Below, one piece after another: positions 57,855 to 64,000 of a DNA stretch of 64,000 nt. The notes under the pieces are model-generated. The model was not told the origin of the DNA. It ran no database searches and was given only the letters and a program-made list of their open reading frames with translations. A program made the translations under genes and the position numbers. This DNA comes from a virus: positions 20,334 to 84,333 of IMG/VR virus record IMGVR_UViG_3300027747_002969; one strand, given 5' to 3'. The first letter of the stretch is position 1; each line of letters begins with the position of its first letter.

Positions 57855-60800
57855 TGCTGTTGTTTATCCCTAATACTGAATCAGTCAGACTCTGCACTAT
57901 CTGCACGTTGTTTACGGTTGCACAACTGAGTACTATCTGATCAGGACCCACTTGTATTTCAAAAAGATTACCAAAAACCGCCTGCGCACTGATGGGTTTC
58001 ATTACGATGCTGCCGATTATAGTAGCAAGATTTTGATGGATATATGCAGCCATTTCTGTAAAGAAAAAACTATCACCAAAATCCCAATTCCTGAGAGAGA
58101 AATATTGGTTTATTGATTGTATAACCAAACTCTGTATTTGATTATTGGTAAAAGTTGTACCAGGAACAGGTACCACAACAAAGTTGGCCTGCAGTTCCTG
58201 CGGTGCTTGTGGACCAAACAACAATACATATGTTACAGGATGCCAAACCATTTGATCTGTCATCATGGCAAATTGATCTAGGTTACTGAATTCTGCTGCC
58301 AGTTGAGCACTGGTTTCGGGTAGAGGCAGTGTGGCCAAACTACCATTAGTGGCAATCCAATTGCGGATATTAGTATCATATGATGTTGTCAACACATACA
58401 TGTCAATGACATTAGTGACTGCCGGGTTAATGCGTTGATCTGTTGGCGGAGTATGCACCCAGAGAAAACTTAGATTATTGCGACCAATACGTACTTTATA
58501 CTTTGTCGTGACATCTACCAATGTACCTACAACTTCCGCGGAGATGCTTTGGTATTGATACATAACTGATTGATTCATGACCCAGACAATTTTTCCTTGG
58601 ACCCAATAGGGATTTATAACCACTTGGCCTTTGACGATAATAGTAATAGGTGGTATCTGATTGACTGTTTGGAAAATCTGTGACAGTGGTATTTCGATTG
58701 GTTGCCAATATTGATAGCCGTCACTTGAAGTAACAGATACCCAAAACAACAGTAGTTGTGGGGTATCACTGGGGTTTACTACCTGATTGTATTCATTTGG
58801 ATCATTTGGAACACCGTAGTTATTGCTCTGCCACATGGTGACATGCACGCTGCTGGGGTTGGTATAACCATCTGGATCTGTTTGCTGACCTATGATTTGC
58901 CACAGATAATCTTTGCCTAGAGATGGGTTGGGATAAAATCCTAGTATTACATTAGTACCAGATACTGTAATTGCATGATTGATACTGACAGTATTGCCAA
59001 CTATACTGACTACCTTTGATCCTGCTGGTATTCCTGCGCCTATTACTATTAATCCCACTGATAGACCTGTTGTAGACAGGACAGAAAAAGAATAGGAACC
59101 TCTGGTTACAATTGGTGCAGTGGTTTGATAACTGGCAGTTTGGCTATTGGAATTGGTGCTGAGAATATTGATATAGTCATAGTTAGTTGAACCTGTATTG
59201 GGGTCAAAAGACTTGTTGAAATTATCAAAATAGAACTGATTCTGCGATGCACTTTCAAAAATATAACGCAGCGCCCGGGCATTGACTGTCCAACCTGCGC
59301 CGGTCCATGTTACTAGTAATAACCAACTGTTGTCTTTGTTGGTGTTGGAAGTATCCCCAGCATACAGCATGCTGAAAGTGTTATTAGAGTTCAAATCGAC
59401 CGTGGGGACTACTACCCAATAGTCCAGAGTACCTACACTGTTGGGCACACCTGCCTGGGAATAACGTATGCCAAATGTATTACGCAACGCCATTGCTGCG
59501 GCAATGGCTGTGACAGCGGTAGCACTTAGAGTTGTATGATATGCTGGTATGATAGACACTGGAATGTCGTTAGATGCAACTGGTATGCTCAATGTAATGG
59601 CCCCCGGACCAGCATTTGGACCTGAGGTTACACCATTGGTCGAACCTGTGAGATTAACCCCTGTGCCGTCACCTACTACACCAACCACCGATGCAACTGC
59701 ACCGCTGGCAAATTGAATAATTGCGCCTTTGGTAATATATAGCAGAAATGAAGTTCTGGGAGCAAAACTTCCTACCTGGACTGCAACGGCTCCAACATAA
59801 ATTGCTCCTGAACAGGTTTTGGTTGAACTTGTCACAGTACCCCATGTATAGCCATTTGGTATTGCTACAGTTGGATAGTTGTAGAAATAAAATTGTTCTA
59901 ATTCTATAGCATCAAGCTGATGACCAAAACTCCCATTGATCATCGGCTGTATTTGTGTTTTAACAATAACATTGAGATTTATGCCCGGAGCATTTGTAAC
60001 AATATTAGTGCTGAGATCGTTTTCACTGTAAAAAATACCATCTGTGCAGACCACGTTGAGACCGTTGTAAGTACCGGTTGGATCGTTAACACTGAGATAT
60101 CTGCTTTGTCCGCTGTAGAATCTATTTACTGCTTTGACTTTTAATATAGCTGCTTCGCTCAACGGGAACAGGTTATAGTCTTCGCCGTTTACCATTCTAT
60201 CCTGGGTATAGTAGGTTTGGGGAGCATTCAGTGCTATTTGTGCATTGGTTTCTCCACTTTGGGCGTTGGTTACAGTATATTGGAGGTTGGTGGTTAAGGC
60301 AATGTTCCAAATATTATTGAGATTGTCTACATATGAAAAAGCAAACACTTGATTTACAATATCATTTGGTGTGATTTGATAAGTCAAATTGTTACTGATG
60401 CGATACCATACTCGGACAATACCAATTGGTACATTACCAAAAGTACCGTCAGCAAATCTTATACTGATTTGATCACCGCCTGCTACGTTGCGGCTGATTA
60501 CACTGTAGATATTGCGAACGTTGTTGGCAAGGCTGTTGTATATTATGTTTGACCCGACAACTGCTGGAACTGGTATCCATTGGTTAATTACCAAACCGTT
60601 GGCATCAATGGTTTGCACCCAAACATCTGTTTGATTGACATTTGACGCATTGACATCTATGATACGGTTGGCAATTGGCTGACTGCACTGGTAATCCTGA
60701 TATTGCATGGTACCTTGTTTAAAGTACAAAAAGAATCCAGTGTTTGGTGATGAAAACCCGTTGCCGTCATTTTGGAAAATTATGTTCCAACTATTCAGAG

Positions 60801-61524
60801 GATTGGGGTTTATTTCGAAGAATGAGCCAGAGTTAAGAATGTTGGTATTGGTGCCCCCTTTGAATCCAGGGTTAATCAATTCAAGGTTCAGCGTATTTCC
60901 AGCAGCCGTTGCAGTGAAGGGCAGCACGCTGGTTGGTATAGATGTGTTATTCATAGTATACAGTTGAGTTGATATACCATTAACAGTGCCAGATTGAGCC
61001 GGATTACCAAAGGGATTGGTACTGTTGAAACTGGCACTCATCACCAGTATAAACTGTTCATACCAATTGGGATTATTAAGATCATTCCAATTGATCTTTA
61101 TGTTCTGAAGATTGTTGCCATCTGCATCTATTACCGGTTGATCGGTTATCACGCTGGTGATCTGCAATTGACCACTGGCAGGGATGCTGCGCTGTGGTTG
61201 ATAACTCAACATCCTGGCCAGTTTGAAGATACTGTCTCTGCGTTGCGCAGTTTCTATAAAATTCTCTCGAGTATTGAGATCCATACGGAACGCAATGCTT
61301 TGGCCAAGATAGGCTAGAAGATCAATCAGTGCAACAAATTCGCTGCTTTCGATCCAGTCTGTAAAATCTTCTGGATAATTCAACCTAATGTAGTTGATCA
61401 TAGCAGAACGTATGGTTTGGAAATCATACGCACTGAAATTAATCTGCGTATACGCAGTATAGATGACCTGCCAGTCATGGGCGGCAAATAATTGGCTCTG
61501 TCTTACCTGTTGTGTAGTCGCCAT
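57847..61524 (-). CDS. 6: Baseplate wedge protein gp6-like
   Basis: 1225 residues with AAAAGGA upstream of ATG 61524. The N-terminus (INFSAYDFQTIRSAMINYIR, DWIESSEFVALIDLLAYLGQ, RMDLNTRENFIETAQRRDS) is the gp6/baseplate-J type signature shared by T4-like phages. The C-terminal region (QAPQELQANFVVVPVPGT, YFSLRNWDFGDSFFFTEM) also matches. T4 gp6 has 660 residues; the extra 560 lie in a middle beta-rich insert. It follows gp25 in the T4 order (gp25 then gp6). Confidence 0.85.
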   Translation of the reverse strand: MATTQQVRQSQLFAAHDWQVIYTAYTQINFSAYDFQTIRSAMINYIRLNYPEDFTDWIESSEFVALIDLLAYLGQSIAFRMDLNTRENFIETAQRRDSIFKLARMLSYQPQRSIPASGQLQITSVITDQPVIDADGNNLQNIKINWNDLNNPNWYEQFILVMSASFNSTNPFGNPAQSGTVNGISTQLYTMNNTSIPTSVLPFTATAAGNTLNLELINPGFKGGTNTNILNSGSFFEINPNPLNSWNIIFQNDGNGFSSPNTGFFLYFKQGTMQYQDYQCSQPIANRIIDVNASNVNQTDVWVQTIDANGLVINQWIPVPAVVGSNIIYNSLANNVRNIYSVISRNVAGGDQISIRFADGTFGNVPIGIVRVWYRISNNLTYQITPNDIVNQVFAFSYVDNLNNIWNIALTTNLQYTVTNAQSGETNAQIALNAPQTYYTQDRMVNGEDYNLFPLSEAAILKVKAVNRFYSGQSRYLSVNDPTGTYNGLNVVCTDGIFYSENDLSTNIVTNAPGINLNVIVKTQIQPMINGSFGHQLDAIELEQFYFYNYPTVAIPNGYTWGTVTSSTKTCSGAIYVGAVAVQVGSFAPRTSFLLYITKGAIIQFASGAVASVVGVVGDGTGVNLTGSTNGVTSGPNAGPGAITLSIPVASNDIPVSIIPAYHTTLSATAVTAIAAAMALRNTFGIRYSQAGVPNSVGTLDYWVVVPTVDLNSNNTFSMLYAGDTSNTNKDNSWLLLVTWTGAGWTVNARALRYIFESASQNQFYFDNFNKSFDPNTGSTNYDYINILSTNSNSQTASYQTTAPIVTRGSYSFSVLSTTGLSVGLIVIGAGIPAGSKVVSIVGNTVSINHAITVSGTNVILGFYPNPSLGKDYLWQIIGQQTDPDGYTNPSSVHVTMWQSNNYGVPNDPNEYNQVVNPSDTPQLLLFWVSVTSSDGYQYWQPIEIPLSQIFQTVNQIPPITIIVKGQVVINPYWVQGKIVWVMNQSVMYQYQSISAEVVGTLVDVTTKYKVRIGRNNLSFLWVHTPPTDQRINPAVTNVIDMYVLTTSYDTNIRNWIATNGSLATLPLPETSAQLAAEFSNLDQFAMMTDQMVWHPVTYVLLFGPQAPQELQANFVVVPVPGTTFTNNQIQSLVIQSINQYFSLRNWDFGDSFFFTEMAAYIHQNLATIIGSIVMKPISAQAVFGNLFEIQVGPDQIVLSCATVNNVQIVQSLTDSVLGINNSNG

Positions 61525-61537
61525 CGATAAATTCCTT

Positions 61538-61921
61538 TTACGCTAAAGCTGCGCTGCGATTATCAAAGTTGATTTCAAATGTACCAATTGCCTGCCATGG
61601 CACATAGAACAAGGTCATCTGTATGCTTAATCCAAACTGCTGTTGTGCTACGTTTATGGATTGAATCTGCACTCTTGGATCGTTGTTGATCACCTGTTGT
61701 GCTTCTGATATTATGATGTCTCGTACCTGATCAATTGGTTCGAAGAGATAATCCCATCCTCCAAATCCATAGCCGGGCATCATTACTCTTTCGTTCTTAC
61801 GGGTATAAAACACATTCAACAGGTCTTGATTGACTATTGCTATGTCAGCCAATTGCTGGCTGCCAAAGGTGTTTACGGTAGAATACCCAACGAACATGTT
61901 TTTGCTTGTTAGTGTTGCCAT
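61538..61921 (-). CDS. 25: Baseplate wedge protein gp25-like
   Basis: 127 residues; T4 gp25 has 132. Conserved core DLLNVFYTRKNERVMMPGYGFGGWDYLFEPID, the gp25/lysozyme-like baseplate signature with the EPR/EP-type glutamate, followed by IISEAQQVINNDPRVQI. It starts the wedge by binding gp6 and the sheath base. The late promoter GATAAATA is 5 nt before the start codon, so the transcript would lack a leader. Confidence 0.9.
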   Translation of the reverse strand: MATLTSKNMFVGYSTVNTFGSQQLADIAIVNQDLLNVFYTRKNERVMMPGYGFGGWDYLFEPIDQVRDIIISEAQQVINNDPRVQIQSINVAQQQFGLSIQMTLFYVPWQAIGTFEINFDNRSAALA

Positions 61922-61926
61922 AGCGA

Positions 61927-61934
61927 TATTTATC
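61927..61934 (-). promoter_or_regulatory. Late promoter (GATAAATA), abutting start codon
   Basis: GATAAATA on the minus strand, then TCGCT, then ATG 61921. The same TCGC spacer occurs before the Ntn hydrolase gene at 32032. Confidence 0.7.
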
Positions 61935-61996
61935 CAGGTACAAGATGGTGATATTTAGGAACTTGCGGATCATAGCAGATTGCAGCAGGGTTTTGG

Positions 61997-62024
61997 TTGA
62001 CAGAAGATTTTTGTCTGCTATTCT
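61997..62024 (+). promoter_or_regulatory. Sigma70 promoter (TTGACA-16-TATTCT)
   Basis: TTGACA at 61997, 16-nt spacer, TATTCT at 62019, before the HARP-domain gene; divergent from the gp25 late promoter. Confidence 0.6.
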
Positions 62025-62051
62025 GTAGGCATGGCAAGCAAGGAGATCGAA

Positions 62052-62756
62052 ATGTCAACTTGGACCGTAAATCCGCAAGCTGCAGTCACTGCCGAATTTC
62101 TAGTGTGCAAGTTGGCCAACATGTGCGATGGCGCAGCCAGCGAAGATGGCAATGGCTTCAACAAGAATGACACGGATTTTGGTCACAGCCTTGCTAGTGC
62201 TGCTGCAGCAGGTCGTGCGTGGACTATCAAACAGGCCGCGGCTGCACTGAAAATAATTCGCAAATACCAACGTCAGATCGGTGGCAAAGAATTCATAGAC
62301 AACTGGCTAGACCAGCCTGTGTTTCGGCAACAGCCGGCAGATTCTACTGCCGAAAAGCCTGTACCAACTCGTCGATTGACCAGTCGGGACACTGTAGCTG
62401 TTTTGTCTTTTGTCTATGATCTCGAGTTGGTCACCGCTGTCAAAGCCATAAAAGGAGAGCACCGCGGTAAGAAATTTTGGGCTAGTTGGGATGCCAATAC
62501 TCGCGTGTGGACCGTGCCGGTAAATGAAACCAGTATAGTGAAAATTATGGAGATTGCTGAGCAATGGAAGTTTGAAGTCGAACAGAGATTCACAGACTAT
62601 CTAGACAGAGTACAGGCCAAAACTGCAGAAAGCCGTGTGATGCTGGCACTGAATGACAATAGAAACATTATCCTGTGCGGGGATACTGTGATAATTTCCA
62701 TTGATGATGTTGAAGTACTAAAAGAGTTTTCTCAAGAACTGGGTTTAACCATTTGA
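62052..62756 (+). CDS. HARP-domain protein, probable partner of the downstream SNF2 helicase
   Basis: 234 residues from ATG 62052 with AAGGAG 7 nt upstream. Residues 115-175 (LSFVYDLELVTAVKAIKG, ASWDANTRVWTVPVNE, IVKIMEIAEQWKF) follow the HARP domain pattern: a hydrophobic strand, 'VKxIxG', then 'W....RxWxVP' and a helix. In SMARCAL1 annealing helicases HARP is fused in front of the SNF2 motor. Here it is a separate protein, and a SNF2-type helicase starts 1 kb downstream. The N-terminal 90 residues are helical with a basic centre (IIRKYQRQIGGKEFID). Confidence 0.6.
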   Translation: MSTWTVNPQAAVTAEFLVCKLANMCDGAASEDGNGFNKNDTDFGHSLASAAAAGRAWTIKQAAAALKIIRKYQRQIGGKEFIDNWLDQPVFRQQPADSTAEKPVPTRRLTSRDTVAVLSFVYDLELVTAVKAIKGEHRGKKFWASWDANTRVWTVPVNETSIVKIMEIAEQWKFEVEQRFTDYLDRVQAKTAESRVMLALNDNRNIILCGDTVIISIDDVEVLKEFSQELGLTI

Positions 62757-62773
62757 ATCGCATATGGCTTTGA

Positions 62774-62813
62774 TATAATGCTGTGATTAATCCGTCAGAT
62801 ATTTGGATAAATA
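62774..62813 (+). promoter_or_regulatory. Double promoter: TATAAT -10 element and late GATAAATA
   Basis: TATAAT at 62774-62779 (-35 TTGAAT, 15-nt spacer, weak) and a late promoter GATAAATA at 62806-62813 that is 6 nt before ATG 62820. The first would give a 34-nt leader, the second none. Confidence 0.5.
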
Positions 62814-62819
62814 AGACGC

Positions 62820-63704
62820 ATGGCAAACATTTGGATCCTTTCTAGAAAAACTATTCAGGAATATGAGAATCGTCGTCTTCTAGAGAGTTTTGCTGATCAA
62901 AACATCACAAGCATCCTGGTACATCCAGATACATTAGATCTAGTGGTCAATAAAAAAGACCTTGCTAACATTTGGCTAAACGGCATACGAGCGGACATGC
63001 CTGATGCAGTGTTGGCAAGAACTGGTAGTGGCTCAAATTATTTTTGTCTTGCAGCCATGAGACAGATGGAAAACCTTGGTGTTCCGGTGATCAACAATGG
63101 CGAAAGCATTGACCGTGTTAAGGACAAATTAGAAACCAGCCAGTTGCTGGCTCGTCACGGTATACCAATTCCCAAGACCATGCTGGTACGTTGGCCAATC
63201 AACGAAGATTTGGTCTCTAGTGAGATAGGTTGGCCTTGCGTAGTCAAAGTCATAACTGGCAGTTATGGCAAGGGCGTGTATCTCTGCAAGGACCGCAACA
63301 GTTTTGCCGAAGTTATGGAATTGATCAACAGCCTCAGTACCAACAAGAGTTTGATCATTCAGGAATATATCGGATACAAGCCCGGAACCGATCTGCGTGT
63401 GTGGGTCGTAGGTGGCAAGGTCATCGGAGCTATGCAACGTACTTCGGCTAATGACTTTCGGGCCAACATCAGCAATGGCGGCACCGGTTCTCCACATGAA
63501 ATCACTCCAGAAATTGAATTTATCGCTCGCGAAACTGCTCGCATTCTAGGGCTTGACATAGCAGGAGTTGACCTGTTGTTCGATATAGACGGCTTCAAGG
63601 TTTGTGAAGCCAACAGTGCCCCGGGCTTTGAAGGTTTTGAGACCTACTGCGGTCAGGACATGGCCAAGGCCATAGTTGACTACATTAATTTCCGCATATC
63701 TTAG
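62820..63704 (+). CDS. RimK-like ATP-grasp ligase
   Basis: 294 residues. ATP-grasp fold: MANIWILSRKT start, DKLETSQLLARHGIPIPKTML at about 100, the Gly-rich loop GSYGKGVYL at about 148, IIQEYI at about 180, and the C-terminal metal site DLLFDIDGFKVCEANSAPGFEGFE with the Asp/Glu/Asn triad. RimK-type enzymes add amino acids, classically glutamate, to a protein C-terminus or small acids. The phage could modify a host ribosomal or RNA polymerase protein, or a virion protein. Early and late promoters are both present. Confidence 0.85.
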   Translation: MANIWILSRKTIQEYENRRLLESFADQNITSILVHPDTLDLVVNKKDLANIWLNGIRADMPDAVLARTGSGSNYFCLAAMRQMENLGVPVINNGESIDRVKDKLETSQLLARHGIPIPKTMLVRWPINEDLVSSEIGWPCVVKVITGSYGKGVYLCKDRNSFAEVMELINSLSTNKSLIIQEYIGYKPGTDLRVWVVGGKVIGAMQRTSANDFRANISNGGTGSPHEITPEIEFIARETARILGLDIAGVDLLFDIDGFKVCEANSAPGFEGFETYCGQDMAKAIVDYINFRIS

Positions 63705-63705
63705 A

Positions 63706-63733
63706 TTGACAACATTGTAGGCGATGCTAATAT
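63706..63733 (+). promoter_or_regulatory. Sigma70 promoter (TTGACA-16-TAATAT)
   Basis: TTGACA at 63706, 16-nt spacer, TAATAT at 63728, before the helicase gene, which has a GGAGG ribosome site. Confidence 0.65.
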
Positions 63734-63757
63734 ACGGCATCAAGGACGGAGGTTCGC

Positions 63758-64000
63758 ATGCTTTCAGTAGCCGCAACCGTTGCTAACGTATGCAAGATTA
63801 ATAGGTTAGCCGTAAAACATGGATTGACTATTGATCCAGAGGTATTGTCAGTGCTTGACAATATTCCGCGTGTGACCACCATACCTGGTTTTGCTTTCAC
63901 GCTCAAAGATTATCAAGCTGAAGGTGTGGCTTGGCTGGAACGACAGGACGGCTGCGGTCTCCTTGCCGATGAACAAGGAACTGGTAAAACCGTGCAGGTT
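63758..64000 (+). CDS. SNF2/UvsW-type DEAD-box family helicase, N-terminal part
   Basis: 81 residues visible before the window ends; ATG 63758 with GGAGG upstream. FTLKDYQAEGVAWLERQDGCGLLADEQGTGKTVQV gives the Q-motif-like 'LKxYQxxGV' and Walker A DEQGTGKT of SNF2-family ATPases. In T4-like phages the helicase in this role (UvsW) remodels replication forks. The separate HARP protein upstream suggests a SMARCAL1-like annealing helicase. Confidence 0.8.
   Translation, partial: MLSVAATVANVCKINRLAVKHGLTIDPEVLSVLDNIPRVTTIPGFAFTLKDYQAEGVAWLERQDGCGLLADEQGTGKTVQV

Overview
The window reads as part of the genome of a lytic T4-like myovirus infecting an unknown host. T4-type landmarks are the family B DNA polymerase (gp43), a sliding-clamp candidate (gp45), RNase H (5'-3' exonuclease), a DsbA-like protein, RNA ligase 1, baseplate wedge proteins gp25 and gp6, and many TATAAATA-type late promoters mixed with sigma70 promoters (TTGACA, 16-18 nt, TATAAT). 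Several unknown genes resemble proteins that I recall from T4-like marine phages. An LpxH-like enzyme hints at a Gram-negative host. There are no tRNA genes, CRISPR arrays or insertion sequences that I can support.

Layout: 1-4 kb holds a HAD phosphatase, a short GDPD-like protein, a beta-propeller-like protein, DsbA-like and GalE-like genes. 4-9 kb is the replication core: a DNA polymerase gene broken into three reading frames (an independent split after motif A, a 254-nt group I intron inside motif B, and a split intein inside motif C) followed by the clamp. 9-22 kb is a metabolic and DNA-modification block: LpxH-like, glycosyltransferase, queuosine-precursor transporter (YhhQ), methyltransferase, PaaK-like adenylating enzyme, DpdA, FolE, QueD, QueE and a second glycosyltransferase. 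22-39 kb is mostly small unknown genes with RNase H, a MoxR ATPase/VWA-metallopeptidase pair, MazG-like enzymes, RNA ligase 1, an Ntn hydrolase, an HNH nuclease and ThyX, driven by many separate promoters. 38.6-62 kb is transcribed leftward: glycosyltransferase-like paralogs, tail-fibre-like proteins, a 3732-residue virion protein, gp6 and gp25. 62-64 kb turns rightward again with a HARP-domain protein, a RimK-like ATP-grasp ligase and the start of a SNF2-type helicase.

How the parts work together: FolE, QueD and QueE make 7-carboxy-7-deazaguanine (CDG). DpdA is the transglycosylase that would insert a 7-deazaguanine base into phage DNA. QueC (CDG to preQ0) is not in the window, while a precursor transporter, a carboxylate-adenylating enzyme and a methyltransferase lie beside DpdA in a visibly GC-richer cassette. 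The DNA polymerase would need one RNA splicing event and one protein trans-splicing event, and would then assemble from two chains.

A second unusual theme is that at least seven genes have their late promoter only 4-6 nt before the start codon, which predicts leaderless late mRNAs.
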